Shown: positions 42,851-54,083, counted from the stretch's first letter. The stretch is DNA of 64,000 bases from Ichthyophis bannanicus (GCA_033557465.1 JAWIIG010000038.1:248001-312000); one strand, 5' to 3'. A program made the numbers and translations. The notes: generated by a model from the sequence alone, not told the origin.

Positions 42851-43807
42851 GTACTTTCAGTCTCCAAGCAGCTAGGAGGTTCTGAGTCCGGGACTGGGCT
42901 CAGGAGGGTACAAATAAGCAGAGCTTTATTTTGAAAAATCCTATATCAGGTTTCCCTTCTCTTGGAAGTTTATTTTTTGTGTCTGATTAGGTGCTTTTTG
43001 GTTTTGTTTCAGGTCTGCTGCTGCTGCTGAAGGGGTCTTACTTGCTGATCCTGTGGCTTTTTCTCTCTCTCCTTCTTCCCTCTCTCGCTCTTGTCTCTCC
43101 TTTATCTCTGTGGTGTTCTTCTCCCCAGCGTTTCAACGAGCACGGGGGGGGGGGGGGGAGTATTGTGTGGTGCCTCCCTGCTCCCGAACCCGCATTACAG
43201 AAGGGTGAGGAGCAGGTAGAAGGCAGAGAGCGTGCTTCTGCAGGCAGCAGCACTAAAAGGCCTGGGGCAGCATCAGGGGATCGCTGCGGGGCGGCGCATT
43301 TGTAAGCCTTGCTCTCTTCACTGAACTCCGCCGGAGCTGAAGCCGCGTATAGGCTGTGCTCCGGCGTGGAGCTGTGCTGACACCTCTCTCTCGCTCCCTC
43401 CTTCCACTCCGGTGCATCGGGTAAGTTGGAGGGGGTTTTCCGGGTTGGCGCTTGGGGCGCAGAGCGGAGGAGGGTGTCGGGGAATCCCCGCGGCTAATTC
43501 AGAGGGCCTCGGGGTCTTGCCGGCCAGCCGCGTGTAGTTTGCGCGGGAGTTTCTGCCGGCGGCCATTTTGAGAGCCGGGTTTCCAACGGCCCGTTTTTTC
43601 TCTGGGTCCCCAACGGTTTTCAGAGCTTCGTTTTCGTGTCGGGGTGGCTCCTTTGTCTTAGTTCCACTTTGGCTCTGTGGTTACAATAAACGAATTAAGT
43701 AAAAAAAAAAAAAACCCACACCCCACAACCGGTGCAGTTCTTGGCAATCTCGGGGCCTTGAGCTTTGGGGGCTGCGTGATTGGTCCGTTGGTGTGGCTCT
43801 GGATAAG
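42851..43807 (+). other. leader of DIRS family 2 element
   Basis: Non-coding 5' leader of about 950 bp. It contains a G15 run near 43144-43158 and GC-rich stretches; the family-2 copy at 60370 has comparable G-runs before its ORF1. Confidence 0.6.
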
Positions 43808-45301
43808 ATGCCGGCCAAATCTCGCTGCCTCGTATGCGGGGTGCGCCGTAGCGAGATCCTGGAGTCTGGGGTTTGTAAACCGTGTTCCCTTGAAGTGGTG
43901 GTGACGGAGAGGACTGTGGGGGGCTCCACTGAGGAGCAGATAGCGGGCCCCTCGGATGCCAGAGAGTCCGGTCCGCCGCCTTTGGCCCCTGCGGAACCGG
44001 TGGCGGGTCCTTCCTCGGGGAGTGTTTTTGTGGCATCCGGAGGGATCCAGGGGGGACCTGTTCCAGGGATTCCGCCGGATTTTTTCTAGTTGATGCAGCA
44101 GGCGTTTGCCTTGCTGCAGCCTGGTATTGTAGCTCCAGCTCGTAGCTCTACGGGGCTTAAGAGGGCAGGTTCGGGACTCATCCCCGGGGAGGACGAGGTG
44201 CCTCTCAAGAAGCGCAGGGAGGTCCGGGATGACAGCCCGCCATCTCGCCTGGACGAGGAGATGGGGGTGGCCGATCTGGATGTGGAGGCGGCCTCCGATG
44301 TGGACTTTGAGGAGGGGGAGTGCCAGGATTTGGAGCAACAGAGCAGAGTAGTCCGGGTGTTTCATCGGGACGAGTTGCCGGCTTTGATTGCGGAGACTCT
44401 TAAGGCGTTAAATATGCCTTGTGTGGCGCCGGCGGCGGAGGACTCTTTGGAGGATCCTCTGTTGCAGGCGGTGCGAACTTCCCAACAGGTATTCCCGGTT
44501 CATAGAGTCTTTAGGAACATGATTCAGGAAGAATGGGACTCGCCGGAGTCCGCGCTTCGCGGTACTAGGACTTTGGCCCGGCTTTATCCGCTTTCGGAAC
44601 AGGACAGGGAGATTTTCCGCTCTCCTAAGGTGGATGCGGCAGTGTCGGCGGTCACTAAGAAGACCACTATTCCGGTTGAGGGTGCCGCAGCTTTGAAGGA
44701 TGTGCAAGATAGAAAGCTAGATACCTTGTTGAAGCAGGTATTTGATGTGTGTGCCCTTTCCTTGCGGGCTTCGATCGCGGGAGCATGGGTGGCACGCGGC
44801 TGCTTGCGATGGTCCCAGCGGTTGCAGGGGGAGCAGTTGGATGGCCACGCTGAGGATCTGGCGCGGCTGGAGTCGGGCACGGCTTATTTGTCTGATATAC
44901 ATTACGATCTTATTCGCGGTTTGGCTAAGAGTATGGCGTCCGTAGTGGCGGCCCGCAGGTATCTGTGGTTGCGTAACTGGTCAGCGGACGGATCGTCGAA
45001 GGCATGGCTTAGTAAGCTTCCCTTTAGGGGTAAGCTGCTGTTTGGTGAAGATTTGGAATGGTTAGTTAAGGATCTGGGGGAGACCAAGGGGGGTCGGCTC
45101 CCGGAAGATAAGCCTAAGCAGAGCCAGGGAGCGATAGCGTCTAGGGGGCTTTCCAGAGACTTTCGGAGATTTCGTTCCTCCCGTTTTCCCCAGGCGCAGT
45201 GGGGACGGTTCCCCTATCGTGGTCAAGGGTTTCGAGGTTTCCGGGGGGCCGGTCGGGGGTTTACTCCCTTTCAAACCTCTACCAGTAAAAAGTCACAATG
45301 A
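43808..45301 (+). pseudogene. DIRS ORF1, family 2, one internal TAG
   Basis: The N terminus has C7-x2-C10 and C23-x2-C26. A TAG at 44087-44089 splits 93 codons from 403 more in the same frame; the relative at 61278 has Leu (CTC) there, so it is most simply a nonsense mutation. The rest is clean: an acidic middle, then a conserved domain with MIQEEWDSPESALRGTR, SPKVDAAVSAVTKKTTIPVE, VVAARRYLWLRNWSADGSSK, LLFGEDLEWLV and an Arg/Gly-rich end (RGFRGAGRGF). ARR-x2-WL...LFG matches ORF1 of family 1. Ends with TGA at 45299-45301. Confidence 0.85.
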
Positions 45302-47204
45302 GATGCAGCGGACTCAGGTGGAGGTGGTGCCCGTGGGAGGACGGTTACGGGACTTTTACCCTGCCTGGGTCCAGATTACCTCAGATCAGTGGGTGTTGGA
45401 GGTCATTCGAGACGGCTATGCTCTAGAGCTTCTTCGGCCCGTGTCGGATTCCTTTGTCCTTTCCCCATGCCGGGCGCCAGGAAAAAGGCAGGCGGTCGCG
45501 GAGACGCTTCAGCGGCTGCTTCAGCTCAAAGCGGTGGTGCCCGTCCCGGCGGACCAGTGCGGGTGCGGTCGATACTCTATCTATTTCGTGGCCCTCAAGA
45601 AGGAAGGCACTTTTCATCCGATTCTGCACTTGAAAAGGGTGAATCGGTGTCTTCGCGTGACCCACTTTCGCATGGAATCCTTACGCTCCGTCATGGCAGC
45701 CGTCCGAGCAGGCGAATTTCTGACGTCTTTGGACCTTACGGAAGCGTACCTCCATATTCCGGTGCGCCTAGAGCATCAAAGGTTCCTCCGTTTTGCGGTG
45801 CCGATGGGACATTTTCAGTTTCAGGCGATGCCTTTCGGTCTGGCCACGGCGCCTCGGACTTTTACCAAGATCATGGTAGTCGTGGCGGCGGTGCTCCGCC
45901 GAGAGGGAATTCTAGTGCACCCCTACTTAGACGATTGGTTGATTCGAGCGAAATCCAGCGTGGAAAGCGAGGTGGCCACGGCTCGGGTGATACGACTGCT
46001 GGAAAGTCTCGGCTGGGTGGTCAATTTAGCAAAGAGCAAATTGGTTCCGTCTCAAGTTTTGGAATACTTAGGAGTGCGCTTCGAGACCAGGCAAGGGATG
46101 GTGCTTCTCCCGGAACAGAGAGCGCTGAGATTGAGGACGCTCGTGCGCCAGTTTCTCAGGTGCAGGGCGCCGACGGCATGGCAGTACTTGCAATTGCTCG
46201 GTACCATGGCAGCCACGATCGATGTCATTCAGTGGGCCCGTTCTCATATGCGGCCGCTGCAGAGTGCGCTTCTCAGGCATTGGTCTCATCAGAGCGATGC
46301 GTTGTCCTGCCGATTGGTGTGTCCTCCGGAGGTGAGTCGGGAACTCGGCTGGTGGTAGGAGCCCATGAATCTGTCCGCGGGGGTGTCGCTGCGTCCTCCG
46401 ACCTGGAGACTCGTGACGACGGATGCCAGTCTCGTGGGTTGGGGAGCGCATTACGACGGTCGTTTTGCCCAGGGGTTGTGGTCGAGCGAAGAGATGCTGT
46501 GGTCCATAAACCGGTTAGAGATGAGGGCAGTGTTTTTGGCGTTGCAGGAGTTTCTAGAGTACCTTTGTCAGGAGTCGGTAAGGGTGCTCTCCGACAATGC
46601 GATGACGGTGGCCTACATCAATCGCCAGGGCGGCACGGGCAGTGTGTCGCTGGAGGCGGTGGCGACTCTGCTGTTGTATTGGGCCGAGCAGAACTTACAG
46701 GCATTGTCGGCACAGCACGTGGCAGGCGTGGACAATGTCGAGGCAGATTTTTTAAGTCGTCGCAGGGTGGATCCGTGAGAGTGGGCTCTCCACCCGGACG
46801 TCTTTGCCATGTTGGTTCGGCGATGGGGGATTCCGGTCATGGATCTCATGGCGACTTTCGAGTCGGCAAAAGTAGCCCGGTTCTTCAGCAGGCGCAGGGA
46901 GCGAATGTCAGAGGGTCTCGATGCGTTGGCACAACGATGGCCTGTGGAGGGGCTTCTCTATGTGTTTCCGCCTTGGGCTCTCATAGGCAAAGTGGTGCAG
47001 CGCATAGAACAGCACCAGGGTTGTGTGATACTGGTGGCGCCCGACTGGCCCCGAAGGCCGTGGTATGCGGATCTGGTACGGCTGCTGGTGGACAGGCCGT
47101 GGAGACTTCCTCGGCGGAAGGATCTCTTACTGCAGGGACCGTTGCGCATGCCTCAGGTGGATCGATTCTCGCTTACGGCATGGCCCTTGAGAGGGCTAGG
47201 TTGA
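45219..47204 (+). pseudogene. DIRS RT/RNase H/methylase, family 2, two stop codons
   Basis: RT: VGGRLRDFYPAW, KKEGTFHPILHLKRVN, SLDLTEAYLHIP, FGLATAPRTFTK and YLDD at 45924-45935. RNase H: TTDASLVGWGAH, LEMRAVFLAL, LSDNAMTVAYI, EADFLSR. Methylase-like part: MDLMATFES and YVFPPWALI. Stops: TAG 46356-46358 (Trp-Trp-stop-Glu, so TGG to TAG is plausible) and TGA 46776-46778 (CGA to TGA is plausible). Otherwise colinear. The RT frame overlaps the ORF1 end and lies +1 to it; an ATG (45303-45305) lies one base past the ORF1 stop (TGAGATG), suiting reinitiation. Confidence 0.88.
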
Positions 47205-48241
47205 CTGCCAGGGGTTATTCAGCAGCGGTTATTTCTACCTTATTGAAGGCGTGCCGACGCTCTACTTCGTTGGCGTACATTCAAGTGTGGCGAGTGTTCG
47301 AGGCTTGGTGCGCGGAGCGCTGTCTGCATCCCTTGGGGGTCTCGGTGCCGCAGGTCCTGTCCTTTTTGCAAGATGGTGTGGAGAAGGGTCTGGCGGCCAG
47401 TTCTTTGAGACTGCAGTTAGCGGCTATCTCGTGTTTCCGGGGGAAGATTCAGGGTCAGCCGTTGGGTTCTCACGCGGATATTCGGCGTTTCCTGCGGGCG
47501 GCACTGCTCTTACGGCCACCGAGACGGTGTGTGGTTCCTCCGTGGGATTTGAATTTGGTTTTGGAGGCTTTGGTGGCGGCGCCATTTGAGCCTCTGCGTG
47601 AAGCCTCTCTGAAAGATTTGACCTTGAAGATGGTGTTTGTCGTGGCTATTTGCTTCGCAAGGAGGATTTCGGAGTTGCAAGCGCTTTCTTGTCGGGAGCC
47701 CTATCTGTCTTTTTCTCGTCACACAGTGCAGTTGCGTACGGTTCCAGCCTTCTTGCCAAAGGTGGTTTCCGTGTTTCATCTTAATCAGGTGGTGTCGCTT
47801 CCGGTGTTTTCGGAGCAGCAGCGCGAGGATTCGGGCGGTCGGCTGCATCTCCTGGACGTTCGTAGGGTCCTCAAGAGGTATCTCCGCGAAACTGCATCTT
47901 TCCGCAAGTCCGACAGGTTATTTGTCTTGTTTGGTGGGCCGCGCAAAGGGGAGGCGGCGGCTAAGGCTTCGCTTTTGCGGTGGTTGAAGGAAGCGATCAT
48001 TTCCGCCTACCTTCTTAAAGGTCGGACAGTTCCCCTAGGTCTTCGAGCGCATTCGACAAGAGCGCAGGCGGCATCTTGGGCAGAGATCAGTTTGGTACCG
48101 GTGGCGGACATTTGTAGGGCGGCCACGTGGTCCTCGCTGCATTCCTTTGCTAAGCACTACAGGCTAGATGTTCAGGCCCGGGGGGACGGGCGTTTTGGTG
48201 CGGCAGTTCTTCAGGCTGCCCTTGCGGGTCCCTCCCGTTGA
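45389..48241 (+). CDS. DIRS tyrosine recombinase, family 2 (frame open from ORF1 stop)
   Basis: The recognisable recombinase starts near 47177 (YGMALERARLTARGYS) with the core-binding domain (STSLAYIQVWRVFEAWC), then catalytic Arg in ARRISEL (47663-47665), H-x2-R as HSTR (48050-48061), Trp in ATWSS and nucleophile Tyr in AKHYRL (48158-48160). All intact. The frame has no stop back to the ORF1 TGA at 45299 and is the same frame as ORF1. The part before 47170 overlaps RT and has no known domain. It should integrate the circular DNA form. Confidence 0.9.
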   Translation: MGVGGHSRRLCSRASSARVGFLCPFPMPGARKKAGGRGDASAAASAQSGGARPGGPVRVRSILYLFRGPQEGRHFSSDSALEKGESVSSRDPLSHGILTLRHGSRPSRRISDVFGPYGSVPPYSGAPRASKVPPFCGADGTFSVSGDAFRSGHGASDFYQDHGSRGGGAPPRGNSSAPLLRRLVDSSEIQRGKRGGHGSGDTTAGKSRLGGQFSKEQIGSVSSFGILRSALRDQARDGASPGTESAEIEDARAPVSQVQGADGMAVLAIARYHGSHDRCHSVGPFSYAAAAECASQALVSSERCVVLPIGVSSGGESGTRLVVGAHESVRGGVAASSDLETRDDGCQSRGLGSALRRSFCPGVVVERRDAVVHKPVRDEGSVFGVAGVSRVPLSGVGKGALRQCDDGGLHQSPGRHGQCVAGGGGDSAVVLGRAELTGIVGTARGRRGQCRGRFFKSSQGGSVRVGSPPGRLCHVGSAMGDSGHGSHGDFRVGKSSPVLQQAQGANVRGSRCVGTTMACGGASLCVSALGSHRQSGAAHRTAPGLCDTGGARLAPKAVVCGSGTAAGGQAVETSSAEGSLTAGTVAHASGGSILAYGMALERARLTARGYSAAVISTLLKACRRSTSLAYIQVWRVFEAWCAERCLHPLGVSVPQVLSFLQDGVEKGLAASSLRLQLAAISCFRGKIQGQPLGSHADIRRFLRAALLLRPPRRCVVPPWDLNLVLEALVAAPFEPLREASLKDLTLKMVFVVAICFARRISELQALSCREPYLSFSRHTVQLRTVPAFLPKVVSVFHLNQVVSLPVFSEQQREDSGGRLHLLDVRRVLKRYLRETASFRKSDRLFVLFGGPRKGEAAAKASLLRWLKEAIISAYLLKGRTVPLGLRAHSTRAQAASWAEISLVPVADICRAATWSSLHSFAKHYRLDVQARGDGRFGAAVLQAALAGPSR

Positions 48242-48264
48242 TATTCACTGCTCTGTTACATCCT

Positions 48265-48362
48265 CTATGGTTCCGGGACTGGACTAGAGGGACGCAAAGG
48301 AAGGGTAAATTAGACTTACCTGCTAATTGTTGTTCCTTAAGGAACTCTAGTCCAGTCCCGGA
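48265..48362 (+). repeat. ICR, DIRS family 2
   Basis: 48265-48302 is complementary to the left end (42720-42757) and 48301-48362 to the right end (48758-48820). They meet at GCAAAGGAAGGGTAAATT, the predicted circle junction. Contains the palindrome GTTCCTTAAGGAAC. Confidence 0.92.
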
Positions 48363-48653
48363 TCCCTCCCAGTGTGTTGCGCGGGTGTTCAGCCTGAAGT
48401 TTTTCATTTTCCATGTACGAAGACTAACAAGTGGATAGGAACTTCTGGTTCTTTGGGGTTTCTCAGGGGAGCCCCCTTTTTTCTTTGGCGCAGCAGTACC
48501 TCATCTGCTCGGGAATTCGGATTTTTCGAGGTTCCCAGAGCTTGCTCCGGTTTTTTTCGGTAAGGTTCAGTTTTGAACTCTGTTTTCAATAGTTGAGTCT
48601 ATTATTTTCTTATCTACTTATTTGTTGCTCTGCTGAGTCTGCTTTGTCAATAG

Positions 48654-48820
48654 GTGCTGGTGGAAGTGGGCGGTTCTTGCCTATAAGTACCAGTGACATC
48701 AAAGCGATGACATCTTTCAGTCTCCAAAGCTGCTGGTGGAGGTTCACAACTGTATGGTTCCGGGACTGGACTAGAGTTCCTTAAGGAACAACAATTAGCA
48801 GGTAAGTCTAATTTACCCTT
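48654..48820 (+). repeat. right inverted terminal repeat, DIRS family 2
   Basis: Inverted copy of the left repeat plus a right-specific extension (GTTCCTTAAGGAAC, AGCAGGTAAGTCTAATTTAC). Confidence 0.9.
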
Positions 48821-49637
48821 AATAAATTGAAAAATTAGAATCTTGGGGGGTGGAGTGTACATTTTCAAAGCAATTAACATAGCAGCCCTGCTAACGGCGT
48901 TTATCATGGCAAGTGGGATATTTAGCGGCACTAACATGGTTAGTGTCACGGAATATCCTCTAGTGCCACTACTGAATGCCCAAATGCTAACTGGATAGTG
49001 CCGGGGTATTCCAGGGGCAAATCGGAGGCGGAACCTAAGGGTAACCGACTAGTGGCGATATCAGTTGCTTGACGGTTATCCCTCAGTGGCGAAAATTAGG
49101 CATCTGAAAGGATCGCCTAACTTTTGCCACTGAATCTAACCAGGGAGTGGCATATATGGCCACTGCCCAGTTAGTTTTGCTGTTACCCTGCTAACCCAGA
49201 TATCCGCTGCCTCTGAATCGGGACCAGTGACCTTTTAAGTTCTTCTGCCACTGCCATACAACATCCTGACTGGGCCCTGAAACATAAGCGCACCTCAATA
49301 AAGTCTATTTGCTTTTTTTTGCAAAAACGACGATGCAGAACGTTTTTCATGCTTCATATTTTTCAGAAATGAACATTATTGAGCTGCTTTTCATACAGTT
49401 GCATCATAGCAATTTTTAAAATACAATTTGCATGAATTACCTTGTGAAATGAGCTTTGCCTGAAGGTTTGCTATAGAGGGTCCTTTTTCTGAATTTCTTT
49501 TTATAACAGGTGTGTTATGCATTAAACAGCGCAAAAACATGGGCATTTTTTTGAAGTTGCTATTGTCTTTGTGATGTTTAATGTGCTAAGCTCCTTTTGC
49601 GAAAACCTTTTGCACTTTGGTACATCAGGTTCTATAC
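48821..49637. other. no gene recognised
   Basis: About 48860-49230 has the look of an old MITE (TACATTTTCAAAGCAATTAA and repeated CTAAC/GTTAG words). The rest is AT-rich and unclassified. Confidence 0.35.
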
Positions 49638-50060
49638 CAGTGCTTTTCAAACTTTTATCCTGTTTGACCCCATGTTAACAACTGAAAACCCGTGTGACCC
49701 CAGATGATGATGAAAGAAAACTGGCAGATCTCTAGCCTCCTTTCCCTCCCTCCACTCATCTAAAGCAGGAAGGCGGCAGCAACAGCAGCAGCAGTCAGCA
49801 CAGGGTCCCTTGTGTCAGTGTGCAGTATGTGTTTACAGACCCCAGCGCTCAGCTTGGGTTTCCAGCCTAACAGGAAGCTTACCCAGGAGGAGCGCGGGCC
49901 TATGAATGTTCATTGGCTCACAGGCCACATGCTGACTGGTGACTTGGCATAGGTCACAGTGAAAGTCCAGAGAGATGGGGAAATTGTCATGTTTTTGTGA
50001 CCCCATCCACTAACGATGTGATCCCATTTGGGTTCCCGACCCCAAGTTTGGGAACCACTG
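49638..50060. mobile_element. small hAT (Charlie-like ends) with 8-bp target duplication
   Basis: Ends CAGTGCTTTTCAAAC and, inverted, CAGTGGTTCCCAAAC, as in hAT-Charlie type repeats. Flanked by TTCTATAC (49630-49637) and CTCTATAC (50061-50068), one mismatch. About 423 bp, with TGACCCC repeated near both ends. No transposase. Confidence 0.82.
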
Positions 50061-50539
50061 CTCTATACACTGTACAAATGGGCACAGTCAGAGTATAACA
50101 CTACCTCGTGGCTTAGCAGACTGGTAATTCTGTTGTGAGGATGTATTTCCTGTAATACCTGCTTTCTCCCAGAATGCTTTCTGCTGCTTCCCTTGACCGT
50201 CCCCTCCCCCTGACCCTTGACCTCACTCTGGGCTTAGAGCTGCTAGCATTCAGAAGCAGTATATCCTAATGCTACAAGCCTTGTTTTTCTGCTTGTGAGT
50301 ATGCTGCTGTTGCCTGCAGGGCGCCCGAGATACATTTGAAGTGCTGCATAGTCACACAGGCTTTATTTGAGAGAGTGGCTGCTTTGGAATTTGAAAGGGG
50401 ACATGACACTATGGTGCCGAAGTCTGACCAAAGCCCCTTTCATTTATGTGGCCCTAAAGGAAAAGGGGGAAAATACATTCTGAGACTCTGAGGGTCATTC
50501 TGAAACACGGGTTGTGGGGCTGCATGTCCCGGTGAGATG
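50061..50539. other. no feature recognised
   Basis: No open frame or repeat I can name. Confidence 0.35.
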
Positions 50540-51060
50540 TGCAGCCCCGCAATCTGCCTAGATCCTATTCCCCCACCGGCTCTCCCCATATGTCTTGTGC
50601 TTCCAAACAGGAGAGCCGGGGGGGGGGGGGGGCCGCCCGGCAGCACATACAGGGCCGATTCAGCTCACAGCCCTGTATGTCCTGCTGGGCCTGCTGGGAC
50701 GTGCTGCTTATACCACCTCAGAGATGGTATAAGCAGCACAGTTTGCTGGATTGGGGCAGGGGAGCCACTCCTGGGGCCAGGGCTGGGTGCAGGGGGTTCC
50801 TACCGCACATTCCAGGCTGAGGGAAGCCAGCCATGTGTCTGGTGGGGGGATTTGGGGGGCCGGAGCCATGGATGCCGGGGGCGCCTGCAGGAGGACGTCC
50901 CCGCAGGCAGAAAGGGCATATTGGGCCATCCACAGGCTCGATTCTGGCATCTACGAGAACATTTTGTTCCTGCGGACCAAAATCAGGTTTTAAGAGGATC
51001 CATCTTGCTCAGGAAAGGTCCGGACGGCCCGGATGTCCCCCTCTTGGAATTGGGCTCCAC
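50540..51060. mobile_element. foldback repeat, copy 2
   Basis: Same order as 18779-19240: ACATACAGGGCCGATTCAG with its inverse CCCTGTATGT, CGTGCTGCTTATACC, GAGATGGTATAAGCAGCA, the CCTGCAGGAGGACGTC block, and a hairpin near 50955 (GAACATTTTGTTC). Right end GGAATTGGGCTC matches copy 1. A G15 run lies at 50619-50633. Confidence 0.55.
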
Positions 51061-51499
51061 ATGTCCAAATAGTGATGGGTTGCCTCAAGTTATTCTGCTG
51101 AGGAAATCGATCATTTGGGGGAGATATCCTGTAACAGCTTTAAGGGTGATTACTGATCAATATTTATTAAGAAAAGTCTTTATTCCTTGTTAGATACCAA
51201 ATCAGAAGGCACGGAGAGGATTAGGGGTCATTGATGCTCAGATCATGTAAAACAAATATAACCCGGTAGTGCCTCGCCTGTAAAGGGGAGAACTAGACAA
51301 TGTTCCTGAGTGCCTGAGGGGAGGTGTCAGGGGGGGTACAAGGATTAGAGGCACCCTAGACAAGGCCTCCACCCCCTCTCTCATTGCCATCACTGCCGCC
51401 CCTCTCTGGGCCTGCACAATGGCAGTGGCAATGGCACTGGCACTGAAACCACGACACTGTTTCAACCAAATCTGCTTTCGCTGCACTCCATCGGTTCCA
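51061..51499. other. no gene; possible hAT fragment
   Basis: 51345-51400 (GAGGCACCCTAGACAAGGCC) has wording common in hAT ends, without a partner. Otherwise unclassified. Confidence 0.3.
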
Positions 51500-51775
51500 T
51501 GCAGTACGTCCATTCCTAGACCCCGTGCACAGACGTCTATTCTTCACACTACAGTCATAGCCCATTTTGATTATTGTAATGTAGTATACTCTGGACTTCC
51601 CGCCTATGAACAAAAGAGATTCAATCAATTCAAAATACATCTATACGTGTTCTCTCACGTGCAAAGAAATTTGATCATGTGATCCCATTGTTTATTCAAC
51701 ACCACTGGCTATCAGTTCTGTACCGTATCCATTATAAAATTCTCTCTGACAAACAAGGCTCTTTATAATAAAGTT
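51500..51775 (+). pseudogene. LINE RT tail fragment, left of DIRS copy 2
   Basis: Readings HFDYCNVVYSGLPAYEQKRF, then FNTTGYQFCTVSIIKFS and LTNKALYNKV are the post-RT part of an L2/CR1-like LINE (I-LDYCN...LP and L-HWLPV blocks). The same gene continues at 57461. Confidence 0.65.
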
Positions 51776-51935
51776 CTCCAAGAACAAGCAGGAAGTCAGT
51801 TTTCACATATGGGTGATGTCGGCGCCGACAGAGCCCTCGTGTGGATAAGTTTCCCCAGCTTTCAAAGAAAGCCTTTGGGAATGCCCTGCGCATGTGCGGT
51901 CCCCTTCCCGCCCAAGGGTGCCATCTTGCTCAGTC
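51776..51935 (+). repeat. left inverted terminal repeat, DIRS copy 2
   Basis: TCTCCAAGAACAAGCAGGAA to CATCTTGCTCAGTC, inverted at 57274-57420. Confidence 0.88.
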
Positions 51936-52181
51936 TTCTTTTTTCTGCGGAGCCCGATAGACGTCGTCCCATTTTCCTCGGAAAAAGTTGATTGTTTTTT
52001 GAACATTCTACCGTTTTTGATACCGGTTCGACGCCGGTTCCCCTTCCCGCCTTGGCTCGGTACACCGGTATTGAGTCTGGCTACTTTTTTCATTTTTATC
52101 CTTAGTGACTAGCGTTCGCGCTCTTTTTCTTTTAACTGGCAGTCCAGTCTTTTGACCTTGCAGGGGCCCTTTTTCCCCCCG

Positions 52182-54083
52182 ATGGCTGCCAGCGGGTTTA
52201 AAAAGTGTGATCGGTGCAAAAAACCTATGTCCCTCACCGACACCCATGACTGCTGCCTCCGCTGCCTCGGACCCGACCATGACCCGGTGGTCTGCGGTCC
52301 GTGTGGCAAGATGTCCTCCAAGGCGTTGAGGAGCAGGCAGCACCAGCTCGAGTCTATTTTCTCCGAGTCTGGATCAGTCCGGGCCAGGACCTCGTCAGAA
52401 GCCTCGACGTCTCGGGACTCTGAACCCGAGCACCGTCGGGGATCTTTTGAGTGGGGGTCTCCCACCCGGGAGCACCGTAAGACGAAGAAACCCGCGAGGA
52501 CTGCGTCTCTGGAAGGCTCCGATCGGCCAGGGCCCTCGGGTACCAGGTCGAGGAGCGCCGAACGCCGCCTCGGGTTCGCCGAGTCAGAGAGGCCTGCCAA
52601 AATACCTCGTATGGCGCCAGAGGCGTTGGACAAGGTAATGCCTGTTGTCCTCGTGGACTCTCCTCTGGGAGAACCGGCATCGGTTCCAGCGTCGGGAACC
52701 GAGCCGGTGGCTGCGGAGCTTTCTGAGCTGGGTCTTGGAGAGCTGCGTGTCTGCCCTCATGGACCAGCAGCGGACCTGATAGCCGGTCTCACTCGTGCAT
52801 CCGCCCCGACCACCGGGACCTCGACGTCTAAGTCAACCCCGGAGGCAGAGCCGATCCTCGAGTCCATGCGGGCTTGAGTCGATCCTTGGCCAAGGTGTCC
52901 CTCGACCTCCCGTTTGGGACCGAGGTCGTCGTCGCCGGGGCCATCGGCATCGGGACGGACGCGCTCGAAGCCCTCGAGGCCGGAGCCCATCGGCTTGGGA
53001 GACTGAGGAGGAAGACTCACCAGATACCCACCGGACCCGGTACGTCCCATCGGACTCACCAGGTTCGGAACCTTGGAGACGGTCACCTATGGAGGACACC
53101 AGGTTCTTCGACTTTGTTAGGGATATGGCCAAAGCTTTGGCTTTCCCTGCAGATTGCTGAGGAGGAGCCTCGAGCCGAGGAGCTCGACGCCCTCCAGTAT
53201 GAATCGCCTCCGAAGGAGGCCCTTACTGTACCAGTGCCTCCAATGCTGGAACGGTTGATGCTTCACATGTGGGAGTCCCCGGCCTCGGCGCCAGTCCTCA
53301 GCAAACGGGTCGATTCCATTTATCGAGTCCATAAGAGCCCCGGGTTCCAAAAGGCACAGCTGCCGCACAACTCCATGGTTGTGGAATCGGCCATGCAAAG
53401 GCTCAAGAGTCAGAAGACACACTCCCTGGTCCCTTCTGGCCGGGAGGCCCGGAACCTGGACGCCCTCGGCAGAAAGTGCTTCCAGGGCTCGATGCTGTCA
53501 TGCCGAGTCCAGACATACCAGCTATACATGGGTATATACTTAAGAGACCTGGCAAAGGAGATTGCCGGATTCTCTGCTGGCCTCTCCGAGGAACCTTTGC
53601 AGCACTTCAAGGCCCTGTCCACTGGGATCAGAGAGTGCTCGAAGTTTGTCTCATGCAGCCTATGACTGCTTCGAGGCTTCGGCCCGAGTAGCCGCAGCCG
53701 GCATCGGTGCAAGGCGCCAGGCTTGGCTCATGTTGTCTGACCTCGAGCCATGTGTACAGGACAAGTTTGTTGATGTCCCCTGCCGAGGAGACAACCTCTT
53801 TGGCAAACCCATGACTGAAAAGCCTGCTGAACTCGAGTCCAAGTACTTGACCCGGACAAGGCTGTTGAAGAAGACATCTGCTCCTTCTCACAGGAAGAAG
53901 GCCTCAGGGAAAAAACCCTTTTACCTGAGGAAGGGACAGGCTTACAGAAACTACCCCACTTACCAAGCCTCCCTAGCTCCCCAGCAGGGGCAGCAGGCCA
54001 GGGGACAGGGGATTGGCCCTTGTAAGTCTCAAACCCCCAAGCCTCCAGCTCCTGCTCCTGCCCAGCAAGGAGGGGGTTTTTGA
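52182..54083 (+). pseudogene. DIRS ORF1, copy 2, frameshifted
   Basis: Starts MAASGFKKCDRCKKPMSLTD with the full cysteine cluster (CDRC, CLRC, H, CGPC). The frame is open to a TGA at 52875-52877; homologous sequence continues in frame 2 (VPVPPMLERLMLHMWESPAS onward) to about 53650, then in frame 3 (AYDCFEASARVAAAGIGARR to the end QGGGF, TGA 54081-54083). At least two shifts separate the parts. It gives the reference for the ORF1 tail damaged in copy 1: GKKPFYLRKG here with A6 instead of A8. Confidence 0.87.

Larger units (their letters stand above)
42720..48820 (+). mobile_element. DIRS-like retrotransposon, family 2, full structure
   Basis: 6.1 kb with left repeat (42720-42850), leader, ORF1 (43808-45301), RT/RNase H/methylase (to 47204), YR (to 48241), ICR (48265-48362) and right repeat (48654-48820). 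The junction in the ICR shows that both ends share TT with the flanks (AAAATT/CCTTTGCG and TTACCCTT/AATAAA), so integration left no target duplication. Only point stops are seen: TAG in ORF1, TAG and TGA in RT. YR is open. Confidence 0.92.
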
